DNA of 64,000 nt. Origin: JBNAGF01 sp049801055 (GTDB lineage Bacteria; Pseudomonadota; Alphaproteobacteria; Rhodobacterales; Rhodobacteraceae). The position numbers and the translations under genes were made by a program. The DNA lies in the NCBI RefSeq assembly GCF_049801055.1, contig NZ_JBNAGF010000001.1, positions 62,001 to 126,000 of the forward strand, written 5' to 3'. Under the pieces are notes generated by a model. The model had not been told where the DNA came from and ran no database searches. It saw only the letters and a program-made list of their open reading frames with translations. Of the stretch, positions 44,668 to 53,351 are shown in pieces. Position 1 is the stretch's first letter. The number at the start of each line of letters is the position of its first letter.

Positions 44668-46578
44668 TCACCCCTTGGGGGCGTACCAGATCGGTGACGT
44701 ATAGGCGCGTTCCTGCCCGACAAGCGTTGCGCCCTCGGGGATGTCAACGCCAAGCCGCAGCCGGTCATACACCACCCAGCGCGGTGTCGGGATTTCCAGC
44801 ACGCGGGCATAATAGAAGGCATGCTGCAACGGATCGAAATCCGGGTCAGTCCAGATGGTAAGCAGCTCGGGCGCGCCGATGGTGTTGGTGTAACCCGCCG
44901 CTTCGAGATCTACCGTGTTCCCGACCGGTGGCAGCTTGCCGTTCGCATCCGGTTCACGGCCTTCGGACCAGGCGACGTCATAGACTTTTTCATGAAGGGC
45001 ACCATCTGCGTCCATCCAACCCTTGACGATCTGGATCCGATCCAGATTCGCGCCAATCGGGTCGCGCAGCGCGTAGACCATGAAATCCGGCGCTTCGTCC
45101 ATAGCTGGCAGGTCACCTCCCATGGGTACGCCCTTGGCATAACCTGCAAACGCGGGTTGCCGTCCGCGCAGATCGTTTTCGGTGTACCCGCTGCCGCCAA
45201 AGAACCGCACCATCATTCGCGGCCCTGTGGTGGCGTAAGTTTCACGCCGCACCATGGCGTCCCACAGCGCGTCGCGTGTGTTGTCCGTGGCCCAAACACC
45301 AGTGTAGCCGGATGCAACCAGTTCAAACCCCTCGAAAACCCCGTTCTCGGTTTTTGTAAACGGGTGGGACATGCGTGTCTTGGAGGGCTCGGCATTGGTG
45401 GCTTTGCCGAAAAAGTTGTCTTCGTCCGCCGTGGTCAGAGACGTATGGCTGTCGGTCGCTCCGGAGAAGCCGAACTTGTAAGGATTGATACCAAGCGACT
45501 GCTCCAGCAGAAAACCCTGTTTCAAGGCTTCGCGCGCATACTCGCCTTTCAGCATTTCATCGGTTTTTGCCGCCGTGAGATCGAGGTTTCCGGCGTCCCA
45601 CGTTTCATAATCCGCGAACTCATCATCGGGCGACAGTTTAGGATGGGTTTCGCCATCACCTTTGATCTGCGTGATTTCGTAGAGCGGCTCCCACTTGGCG
45701 CGTTTGGTCACATATTCCTCGTCGACGGTATCGCCCGTGAATCGTTTCTCGGTTGGGAACATGATCCCGTTCGAGAGATTGCCGTTATGGGCAATCGTAA
45801 AGGCACGGCCGCCTGATTTGGATTCGTAGTTCTCAAGCCACGTGTACAGATCCATCGGATCGACACTGCCAGTCGGGCCTTGCGTCACCATCGGTTCCAC
45901 AAGCGAAGCCCGGGCACCGTCGTCGCGCAAAACCACGTTGCGATGGAGGTTGTTGCCTTTGTAGAGCGAGGTCCATTCAAAACCGATGAAAGCGGTAAAA
46001 TGCCCCGGCTCGTTGTAATGCTCGGCGGCCTCGATGATGTTTTTCCAGACCGAGGCATATTTTGCGGCGCCCGGTGAGTAGTCGGCGATCAGGTCCGGAT
46101 CCATGGTGCCTTGCGAAAAGTTGGTGATCAGATCAAGCGCCGCAGTTGCCGACGCTTCACCACCTTCGTTTATCGCCTCGTGCCAGCGCTTTCCCTGCTC
46201 CGAGGCCAGCACGTTGGGCGTTCCCGATTTGAGATCAAAGATCAGCCCCATACCGTCGGAGTGTTCGGTCAGAACCAGCCAGTCGAGGGGGCGCGACAGC
46301 TTGACCGGCTGTCCGGACGCGGCCATCACCTCTTCGCCGCGGGCAAATTCATAAGCAGTTTCCAATCCGGTCGTATTGCCAAAAAGCCCGGCATCCATCG
46401 AGTATCCGGTGTGCAGGTGGGTGTCACCCCAATAGACCTGACTGGGAAATCCCCTTTGAGCGTAGGGGGAATAGGCTTTGCCCTGATAGAGCCCTTCGAG
46501 GGATTCCTGGGATGGGACAAACTGCGCGGCGACAGGCGTGGACAGCATCAAGCAGGCCAGGATCGATCTTTTGATCAT
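44668..46578 (-). CDS. DUF3604 domain-containing exported protein
   Basis: 636 residues with a signal peptide (MIKRSILACLMLSTPVAA). The DUF3604 family resembles PHP/amidohydrolase-type metal proteins. GDTHLHTGYSMDAG near residue 51, LTEHSDGMG, FIGFEWTS and GFSGATDSHTS contain histidines and acidic residues placed like metal ligands. The C-terminal region (YTSPIWYAPKG) matches the family end. An exported hydrolase is likely; the substrate is unknown. It is convergent with the GH25 gene. Confidence 0.88.
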   Translation of the reverse strand: MIKRSILACLMLSTPVAAQFVPSQESLEGLYQGKAYSPYAQRGFPSQVYWGDTHLHTGYSMDAGLFGNTTGLETAYEFARGEEVMAASGQPVKLSRPLDWLVLTEHSDGMGLIFDLKSGTPNVLASEQGKRWHEAINEGGEASATAALDLITNFSQGTMDPDLIADYSPGAAKYASVWKNIIEAAEHYNEPGHFTAFIGFEWTSLYKGNNLHRNVVLRDDGARASLVEPMVTQGPTGSVDPMDLYTWLENYESKSGGRAFTIAHNGNLSNGIMFPTEKRFTGDTVDEEYVTKRAKWEPLYEITQIKGDGETHPKLSPDDEFADYETWDAGNLDLTAAKTDEMLKGEYAREALKQGFLLEQSLGINPYKFGFSGATDSHTSLTTADEDNFFGKATNAEPSKTRMSHPFTKTENGVFEGFELVASGYTGVWATDNTRDALWDAMVRRETYATTGPRMMVRFFGGSGYTENDLRGRQPAFAGYAKGVPMGGDLPAMDEAPDFMVYALRDPIGANLDRIQIVKGWMDADGALHEKVYDVAWSEGREPDANGKLPPVGNTVDLEAAGYTNTIGAPELLTIWTDPDFDPLQHAFYYARVLEIPTPRWVVYDRLRLGVDIPEGATLVGQERAYTSPIWYAPKG

Positions 46579-46707
46579 CGGGAATGCTCCTTATCGGATG
46601 GCGGCAACAAAATGTGGTGTGACTTGAAATGGCGAGGCTAGCTTAAAGCCCCTGAATTTCAAAATACAATTGAGCCAGCCAAACGGTGGCGCAGAAAGCC
46701 TGCCGGG

Positions 46708-47658
46708 TCAGATCCGGGCTGACCGCCATCCTGCTTCGCGCAGCGCCTGACCGTAATTGGCCGCCGTTTTCATCTGCTGTCCAATGCCTTTGTCCACCAA
46801 AGCCTGATGCATTTTTGGCAGATTATAGCAGGGCACATGCATGATCATGTGGTGCTCAAGGTGGTAGTTGACCCAGTATGGCGCAACCAATGTCCGCGCA
46901 ATCGGCCCGGCATGAGTAGTGCGTACATTCCGAAGCGGATCCTCGGATTGTTCTGTCGCCCCGTGTTCGGCGATGTTTCGCACCCTGAGAACAAATTGGA
47001 ACCACGTCAGATACGGCAGCAGCCAGAACGCCAGTCCCCACCACCAGTCACCAATCACCCCCATCGCGAGGATGATGCCCAGAAATACCGGCAAGGACTT
47101 CCAAAGATGGGGCGCCTTGAAACTCTGAGCAAAATCCGAGGCCGCGGCCTTCATGGCGTCTTCGTCACCCGCCAGCTGGAACGACATCATGATCTGGCCG
47201 AACAGTTGTTTTGCACCGGTCTGGCCGGTCAGATCGCGGGTGAATTTCCGTTTTAGCGAAGCGTGCGAGGTTGGGAATTTCGACGACAGAACCAGATCAG
47301 GGTCTTTTTCGGTCTGTGTAAAACGGTGATGGGTCAGGTGATAGTGGCGATATGCGGAAAGCTCGGCCAAGATCGGGCGACCACAGAGCCACTCTCCGAC
47401 AAAGTCGCTGATCTCGCGTGTCCTGAACAACGCATTGTGTGCAGCTTCGTGCATCAGGATGGCGAGCCCAAGCTGCCGGGACCCGATCAGCACAACGGCC
47501 ACCAGAAAGGTCAGCGGGTTGGGCCACAACCCGAACAATGCCACAGAAAGAAGAATGACCCCCCAGCAATGGAGCACCAGCCAAGCCCCCTTGGCATCAG
47601 AACGCTCTGCCAGAGGGCGGATTTCTTCGGAACTCAGAAATGCCTTTCCGGGTGCCAT
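46708..47658 (-). CDS. Fatty acid desaturase-type membrane di-iron enzyme
   Basis: 316-residue integral membrane protein with the three histidine clusters of the desaturase/hydroxylase superfamily: HEAAH (about 70-74), HYHLTHH (about 105-111) and HLEHHMIMH near residue 268. An additional EHG lies in RNIAEHGATE. Hydrophobic pairs flank the first box. The family includes acyl-lipid desaturases and carotenoid or lipid hydroxylases, so the substrate is open. It is a single gene, close to hemC. Confidence 0.87.
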   Translation of the reverse strand: MAPGKAFLSSEEIRPLAERSDAKGAWLVLHCWGVILLSVALFGLWPNPLTFLVAVVLIGSRQLGLAILMHEAAHNALFRTREISDFVGEWLCGRPILAELSAYRHYHLTHHRFTQTEKDPDLVLSSKFPTSHASLKRKFTRDLTGQTGAKQLFGQIMMSFQLAGDEDAMKAAASDFAQSFKAPHLWKSLPVFLGIILAMGVIGDWWWGLAFWLLPYLTWFQFVLRVRNIAEHGATEQSEDPLRNVRTTHAGPIARTLVAPYWVNYHLEHHMIMHVPCYNLPKMHQALVDKGIGQQMKTAANYGQALREAGWRSARI

Positions 47659-47739
47659 CTGTGTCTCCTCCCGCCTGAAAGGGTCTCAGAGAAGAGGGTA
47701 ATCTGTCAAATCGGGCGCGGCGTCACCAGAGGTGTTACG

Positions 47740-48699
47740 TTACGCCCGCCACTCAAAAAAGTCTTGCCCGGCCTGCGCCAACAAGCTTTCGGCCATGTCG
47801 CGGCCCAATGCGGCCCCATCCTCGACCGGGCAAGTCCGGTCGTCCGAGATCGCCTCGGACCCGTCAGGGCGCAGCACTTCGCCGCGCAGGCGCAATGTAG
47901 AACCATCAAGTTCCGCCAATCCGGCAATGGGGGTCTCGCACGATCCGTCGAGCGCAGCCAGAAACGCGCGTTCGGCGGCAAGGCGTTGTTGGGTTTCAGA
48001 ATCGTGGATTGCGGCTAGCAAATCAGCCGATCGGCTGTCATCGGCGCGCCGTTCGATGCTTATGGCGCCCTGTGCGATGGCAGGCAACATGTCATCGGGT
48101 GAAATGGCGGTTGCCGGCACATCGGTTCTGCCAAGCCGGCGAAGCCCTGCCATGGCAAGGAACGTGCATTCGGCCACGCCATCGGAGAGTTTTTTTAGCC
48201 GGGTCTGCACGTTTCCGCGAAATTCGACCACTTTCAGATCGGGCCGCCGGTTCAACAATTGTGCCCTGCGCCTCAGGGACGACGTCCCGACGACAGCCCC
48301 TTGAGTCAGATCGGCAATGGACGTTGTTACGGGCGAAATGAATGCGTCCCGAACATCTTCGCGCGGCAGAAACGTGTCGAGAACCAACCCGTCGGGCTGT
48401 TCAACCGGCATGTCCTTGGTGGAGTGCACCGCGATGTCGATATCGCCGCGCAGCATCGCTTCTTCAATTTCCTTGGTGAACAGGCCTTTGTTGCCGATCT
48501 CTTTCAGCGGTCGATCCGCTTCTATCATCGCGCGATTGTCGCCAGTGGTAGCTATCACTGTGATTTCAAACGCATCATGCGGCAGGTCAAAAGCCGTCGC
48601 CAGCCGATTGCGGGTTTCGTGGGCCTGCGCAAGCGCCAGTGGAGAACCACGGGTGCCAATTTTCAGCGGCGAAGCGGGAGAGGGAAGGGCATTGGTCAT
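47740..48699 (-). CDS. hemC: Hydroxymethylbilane synthase (porphobilinogen deaminase)
   Basis: Polymerises four porphobilinogens to hydroxymethylbilane. The 319-residue product starts with LKIGTRGSPLALAQAHE and contains VHSTKDMPVEQPDG, GTSSLRRRAQLL and the dipyrromethane-cofactor cysteine in GSCETPIAG. The ATG at 48699 fits the family; the frame extends to 48735 without similarity. It is divergent from hemE with 105 bp between, so the next two haem-pathway enzymes could share control. Confidence 0.96.
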   Translation of the reverse strand: MTNALPSPASPLKIGTRGSPLALAQAHETRNRLATAFDLPHDAFEITVIATTGDNRAMIEADRPLKEIGNKGLFTKEIEEAMLRGDIDIAVHSTKDMPVEQPDGLVLDTFLPREDVRDAFISPVTTSIADLTQGAVVGTSSLRRRAQLLNRRPDLKVVEFRGNVQTRLKKLSDGVAECTFLAMAGLRRLGRTDVPATAISPDDMLPAIAQGAISIERRADDSRSADLLAAIHDSETQQRLAAERAFLAALDGSCETPIAGLAELDGSTLRLRGEVLRPDGSEAISDDRTCPVEDGAALGRDMAESLLAQAGQDFFEWRA

Positions 48700-48804
48700 G
48701 GCGTCAGCTTTAGTCGCGTCACATTGCCCTGACAACCCGTGGGGTTCTTGACAATTTGCCGCTTTGGCGTGACCGGTGACCCGAACGACGAATGAGGTCC
48801 GGTC

Positions 48805-49833
48805 ATGACAAAGAAGCTTCTGAAGGCGCTGGCGGGTGAAACGCAGGATATTCCGCCGATCTGGATGATGCGGCAGGCCGGGCGCTATCTGCCGGAATAC
48901 CGGGCGACGCGCGCGCAGGCGGGTGATTTTCTGTCGCTGTGCTACAACTCCGAACTGGCGGCTGAGGTGACATTGCAGCCGATCCGGCGCTATGGGTTCG
49001 ACGCCGCGATCCTGTTCGCCGACATCCTCCTGTTGCCGCAGGCGCTGGGCGCGGATCTGTGGTTCGTGACCGGTGAAGGGCCGCGCTTGTCAACCATCAC
49101 CACCGGTGACGAGCTGGCCGCGCTGCGACCGGTTGGCGATATCCACGAGACCCTGAACCCGGTTTATGAAACCGTGCGGATCCTGCGCCGCGAACTGCCC
49201 GAAGACACCACGTTGATCGGGTTTGCTGGCGCGCCTTGGACCGTGGCCACATACATGATTGCCGGGCGCGGCACACCCGACCAGGGGCCGGCGCACGCTT
49301 TGCGTCAGGAAAACGAAACGGTGTTCGCCGGTCTGATCGAGCGTCTGACCGAAGGCACGATAGACTATCTATCGGCGCAGATCGAAGCGGGCGCGGAAGT
49401 GGTGAAAATCTTCGACAGCTGGGCAGGGTCTCTGCAGGGCGAAGCTTTCGAACGTTATGCGCTGGAGCCCTGCCGGGTGATCACGCAGGAGCTAAAAAAG
49501 CGCCATCCGGGTACTCCGGTGATCGGTTTCCCGCGTGAAGCCGGCGAAAAATACATCGGTTTTGCCAAGGCCACGGGTGTTGACTGCGTGGCACTGGATG
49601 CGGCTGTGGATCCGGAGTGGGCCGCGGCGAATGTTCAGGTCGATGGCTGCGTGCAGGGGAACCTTGCCTCGTCACATATGGTGACGGGCGGGCAGGCACT
49701 GGTGGATGAAACCCGCAAGATTGTCGAAGCGTTCTCAAAGGGTCCGCATATCTTCAACCTCGGTCACGGGATCACACCGGACGCGGATCCGGAGAATGTG
49801 CAGCTGATGATCGAAACGGTGCGCGGAACGTAA
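48805..49833 (+). CDS. hemE: Uroporphyrinogen decarboxylase
   Basis: Decarboxylates uroporphyrinogen III to coproporphyrinogen III, the substrate of the HemF and HemN encoded nearby. The 342-residue product has the N-terminal signature PPIWMMRQAGRYLPEYR, the catalytic Asp region FADILLLPQALG, GFAGAPWTVATYMI and the terminal FNLGHGITPDADPENV. No other gene intervenes between it and hemC. Confidence 0.97.
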   Translation: MTKKLLKALAGETQDIPPIWMMRQAGRYLPEYRATRAQAGDFLSLCYNSELAAEVTLQPIRRYGFDAAILFADILLLPQALGADLWFVTGEGPRLSTITTGDELAALRPVGDIHETLNPVYETVRILRRELPEDTTLIGFAGAPWTVATYMIAGRGTPDQGPAHALRQENETVFAGLIERLTEGTIDYLSAQIEAGAEVVKIFDSWAGSLQGEAFERYALEPCRVITQELKKRHPGTPVIGFPREAGEKYIGFAKATGVDCVALDAAVDPEWAAANVQVDGCVQGNLASSHMVTGGQALVDETRKIVEAFSKGPHIFNLGHGITPDADPENVQLMIETVRGT

Positions 49834-49845
49834 AAGCTTCTGGCG

Positions 49846-50934
49846 TCAGCGCGAAGTCTTAAGTTCGGCTCTGATTTCGTCATTGTGCTGACCGCGCGAC
49901 GGGCTGGGTTTCGGCTGCCATCCTTGCCCCTGAAAGCGCGGTGCCGGCGCGGCTTGCATGACATCGTCGATTTCAACCCAGCTTTGGCGGGCAGCATTCA
50001 TCTCGTGGGCCATCGCTTCTTCCGGGCTGAGAACCGGTGCGACACAGGCATCTGAGCCAAGGAATAGGTCCGCCCAGAAATCGCGAGGTTTCCCGGCGAA
50101 TTTTTCCTCAAGCCGCGCGGTGAGTTCCGACCAGAGTTTCGAATTGTATTGCTGGCGGAACTCAGGATCGGCAGACAGCCCCATTCGGTCGAGAAAATCC
50201 GCATAGAACTGCGGCTCGAGACATTGTACCGACACATGGCCTCCATCTGCGCATCTGTACGATCGCGACCAATGCGGGCCATCCAGCAGGCTGCGGCCCC
50301 GGGTGCCGCTCAGGTTGCCGGTCTGGCGCAGGGACATCAGCAGGTTCATCATATGTGCGGACCCGTCGTAGATCGCCGCATCGACCACCGTTCCACTGCC
50401 GGTTTTCTGGGCGCTCAGGATCCCCGAAAGCAGGCCAGCCACCAGATACATCGCCCCGCCTCCGATGTCTCCGACAAGCGTGGCTGGTGTGACCGGTGGA
50501 TCACCGGGTGCCGATCCATACCAAAGCGCACCCGAGAGCGAGATGTAGTTCAGATCATGCCCCGCAGCATGTGACAGCGGGCTGTCCTGTCCCCACCCGG
50601 TCATCCTGCCAAAGACAAGTCGCGGGTTGATGGCGTGGCAAATCTCGGGCCCGAGGCCAAGCTTTTCCATCACACCGGGGCGGAATCCTTCGATCAGCGC
50701 ATCGGCCGTGGCGATAAGCGCCTTGCAGGTATCGAGATCAGCCGGGTCCTTCAGATCCAGAGCGATTGAGCGTTTGCCCCGATCGAGCAGCGACCGCTCC
50801 GGCATGCCCGGTGTTACCGCACCCCCTTTGCGATGGACCACGATGACTTCGGCTCCGAGATCGGCAAGGGTCATTGCCGCGAACGGGCCGGGGCCCAGCC
50901 CTTCGATTTCGATAATGCGGATGCCGTCGAGCAT
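49846..50934 (-). CDS. Alpha-methylacyl-CoA racemase-like (AMACR), CaiB/BaiF family
   Basis: 362-residue family III CoA enzyme. Residues that in mycobacterial MCR perform racemisation are present at nearly the same numbers: His126 (AGHDLNY), Asp156 (VGDIGGGAM) and Glu240 (CLEPQFY). This favours 2-methylacyl-CoA racemase over CoA transferase. The N-terminal LDGIRIIEIEGLGPGPFAAMTLADLGAEVI is standard. It is divergent from a crotonase, suggesting branched acyl-CoA or similar catabolism. Confidence 0.88.
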   Translation of the reverse strand: MLDGIRIIEIEGLGPGPFAAMTLADLGAEVIVVHRKGGAVTPGMPERSLLDRGKRSIALDLKDPADLDTCKALIATADALIEGFRPGVMEKLGLGPEICHAINPRLVFGRMTGWGQDSPLSHAAGHDLNYISLSGALWYGSAPGDPPVTPATLVGDIGGGAMYLVAGLLSGILSAQKTGSGTVVDAAIYDGSAHMMNLLMSLRQTGNLSGTRGRSLLDGPHWSRSYRCADGGHVSVQCLEPQFYADFLDRMGLSADPEFRQQYNSKLWSELTARLEEKFAGKPRDFWADLFLGSDACVAPVLSPEEAMAHEMNAARQSWVEIDDVMQAAPAPRFQGQGWQPKPSPSRGQHNDEIRAELKTSR

Positions 50935-51084
50935 TTTGGTTCTCCTGTATCTCAGCTCAACCTGTCCCTGCTACGGGCAATCGACAAGCTGCCAATCCGA
51001 ATGAAACGTAGCGTCACTGCAAAGCGCCCGAGGGTTTCCAGAGCCGCGTCAAGCTGATCGACTGACGGCGAGGGAGGGTCAACC

Positions 51085-51945
51085 ATGTCAGTTGTCACTT
51101 ACGAGAAGGACGGCCGTGTCGGCCGGATCACGCTGAACCGGCCAGACGTCTTGAACGCAATCAACAACGAACTGCCCGCCGCTTTGGCTGATGCCGTGGC
51201 CCTGGCCGACGCAGATCCCGGCGTTCATGTCATGGTGTTGTCCGGAAACGGGAAAGCATTCTGTGCTGGATACGACCTGACCTATTATGCCGAAGGCAAC
51301 GGGTCAGGGGATGCAACCCAGCCAATGCCTTGGGATCCGGTAAAGGATTACCGGTTCATGTGGGCCAACACGCAGCATTTCATGTCCCTTTGGCGTGCAG
51401 TGAAACCCGTGATCTGCAAGGTGCATGGGTTCGCGGTGGCCGGCGGGTCGGATATTGCCCTGTGCGCCGATCTGACGATCATGGCCGAGGATGCACAGAT
51501 CGGTTACATGCCCGCCCGGGTTTGGGGGTGTCCGACAACGGCCATGTGGGTTTATCGGCTGGGACCGGAACGGGCCAAACGGATGTTGTTCACCGGTGAC
51601 AGAATTTCGGGGATTGAAGCGGCGGAAATGGGCTTGGTTTTGAAATCTGTTCCGGCCGACCAGCTGGATGATGCTGTTGAGGAGATGGCGGCGCGCATGG
51701 CGACGGTGCCGATCAATCAGCTGGCGATGCAGAAGATGGTGATCAACCAGGCGATCGAGCAGACGGGGATGATGCAGACGCAGAGGCTCGCGACGATATT
51801 CGACGGCATCACTAGGCACTCACCCGAAGGGATCAATTTCAAGACACGGGCCGAGGACGTCGGCTGGAAACAGGCCGTGACCGAGCGTGATCAGGGAACT
51901 TTCGACTGGACGGACAACCAAGAGATCCCAAAACGAAACAGATAG
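51085..51945 (+). CDS. Crotonase / enoyl-CoA hydratase-isomerase family protein
   Basis: 286-residue crotonase-fold protein. The start YEKDGRVGRITLNRPDVLNAINNEL and the oxyanion-hole segments FCAGYDLTYYA and GFAVAGGSDIALCADL are clear. The two glutamates of classical hydratases are not conserved: AGGSD (119-123) has Asp where GGGCE has Glu, and YMPARVWG replaces the PEILIG segment. It has an insert after GYDL (about 70-90). It therefore may be an isomerase, hydrolase or another crotonase reaction. A GAGGGAGGG ribosome site precedes the ATG. Divergent from the AMACR-like gene. Confidence 0.85.
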   Translation: MSVVTYEKDGRVGRITLNRPDVLNAINNELPAALADAVALADADPGVHVMVLSGNGKAFCAGYDLTYYAEGNGSGDATQPMPWDPVKDYRFMWANTQHFMSLWRAVKPVICKVHGFAVAGGSDIALCADLTIMAEDAQIGYMPARVWGCPTTAMWVYRLGPERAKRMLFTGDRISGIEAAEMGLVLKSVPADQLDDAVEEMAARMATVPINQLAMQKMVINQAIEQTGMMQTQRLATIFDGITRHSPEGINFKTRAEDVGWKQAVTERDQGTFDWTDNQEIPKRNR

Positions 51946-52009
51946 TTGTCTTGCCACGCCGGTGCGGCTTGCATAGCGTCGGACGCGTTATCCAAAGTGG
52001 GGCGGAGTC

Positions 52010-53287
52010 ATGCGGGCCTGGATTGTCATTTGCTTTTGTGCCGTTCTGGCCCTTCTGGCGGTTATCCTCGCCCAGCTGCACCCTCCGAATGAGCTGCGTC
52101 TTGCGGCTGGTCCGGGCGGTGGCGCTTATGTTCAGGTTGCAGATGATTATGCCGAGGTTCTGGCCCGTGACGGAATTCGTCTGAGGATTGTTGAAACTGC
52201 CGGGTCGGCCGAAAATGCAGCCCTGTTGAGAGAAGGCAAGGTTGACGCCGCATTTCTGCAAGGTGGCATCAACGCCCGCGGGATGGCGGCAGAGGCTGTT
52301 GGCAATATCTTTTACGAACCAATCGTATTGCTCGCCCGTGACGATGGGATTTTGCCAGACAATCCTTCGCAGTGGAAAGGCCTGCGGATCAACAGCGGGG
52401 CACCCGGATCGGGAACAGAAGCCGCCTTCCGGGATTTTGAAGCTGCGGTCGAACTGTCGCGAGAAGACAACGAGCATCTGGAGTTCCCCTATGATGAAGC
52501 CGTGTCGGCTCTTTTGAACGGGGACCTTGATATTGCGGCCTTCGTGGCGCCGATCGATGCACCGTATCTGGTTGAGGCCTATCATACGCCCGGCCTGCAT
52601 ACCCTTGCACTTGATCATGCCGAGGCGATCTCGCGCCGGATGGAATATGCGGGGGTGGTCACCGTGCCGACTGGTGGAATGTCACTGGATCCGGTCCTCC
52701 CGGCCGAACCACGCCAGCTTGTCGCTCTGTCCGCGCGTCTGGTCGTGGATGAAAATCTGCATCCCGCGCTGGTTAATCGCCTGACCATGGCGGCGATCGA
52801 ACTTCACCGTGGCAGGGGGATCATCACAGATCCGGGCACCTTCCCGTCGATCGAAGCGACTGGTTTGCCGGTCAACAAGACGGCTCGGCAGCTGATCCAG
52901 AACGGCCCGACCACATGGCACGACTGGCTCCCATATTGGATGGCGGCTCAGATCAACCGGGTTCTGCTGCTGTTTCTTCCGTTCTTCTTCATTGCCGTGC
53001 CGCTGCTTCGGGCGGTGCCGTCCATTTATACCTACCTAATGCGCTGGCGCGTCTGGCAGCATTACCCCGAGATCCGCCTAATTGAGGATGAATTGATGCA
53101 GGCCCCGAGCGTCGAGGAGCTTGAAACCATGCGGACGCGTCTGGACGAGCTGGATGAAAGGCTGGCCGGGCTGCGACTGCCACCTGCCTATCGTCAGGTC
53201 CAGTACGATGCTCGACTTCATCTGGAGCTTGTCCAGAAGCGCATAGCCGACATGTATCGCATGCGGCGAAACGATCAGGCGGGATAG
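52010..53287 (+). CDS. TAXI-type TRAP solute-binding protein with C-terminal membrane helix, orphan
   Basis: 425 residues. An N-terminal signal or anchor (WIVICFCAVLALLAVILAQL) leads to a TAXI-family binding domain (about 25-305: LRLAAGPGGGAYVQVADDYAEVL, VDAAFLQGG, LRINSGAPGSGTEAAFRDF). A second membrane helix follows (about 318-335, LLLFLPFFFIAVPLL). A polar, partly coiled tail of about 80 residues (LETMRTRLDELDERLAGLRL) should lie in the cytoplasm. No TRAP permease gene is near. The layout fits a sensor or adaptor better than a free binding protein, which is inference. Confidence 0.82.
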   Translation: MRAWIVICFCAVLALLAVILAQLHPPNELRLAAGPGGGAYVQVADDYAEVLARDGIRLRIVETAGSAENAALLREGKVDAAFLQGGINARGMAAEAVGNIFYEPIVLLARDDGILPDNPSQWKGLRINSGAPGSGTEAAFRDFEAAVELSREDNEHLEFPYDEAVSALLNGDLDIAAFVAPIDAPYLVEAYHTPGLHTLALDHAEAISRRMEYAGVVTVPTGGMSLDPVLPAEPRQLVALSARLVVDENLHPALVNRLTMAAIELHRGRGIITDPGTFPSIEATGLPVNKTARQLIQNGPTTWHDWLPYWMAAQINRVLLLFLPFFFIAVPLLRAVPSIYTYLMRWRVWQHYPEIRLIEDELMQAPSVEELETMRTRLDELDERLAGLRLPPAYRQVQYDARLHLELVQKRIADMYRMRRNDQAG

Positions 53288-53351
53288 ACTGCTCTGCGAT
53301 TGTTCGTTTTGTTGTGCCTGTCCGGTTCGGCTGCCTTGTGTCGGCGGGGCC

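Noticed and set aside
44640..44668. Repeated GTTGATCA between the GH25 and DUF3604 genes
   Set aside because: Two short copies of an 8-mer containing the palindrome TGATCA; too short to distinguish from chance.
44821..45816. Plus-strand frame of 331 codons inside the DUF3604 gene
   Set aside because: Antisense shadow of a clear exported protein; no independent support.
48700..48804. Origin beside hemE, as in some alphaproteobacteria
   Set aside because: hemE is flanked here by hemC and an acyl-CoA gene; the 105-bp gap shows no DnaA boxes or AT-rich stretch.
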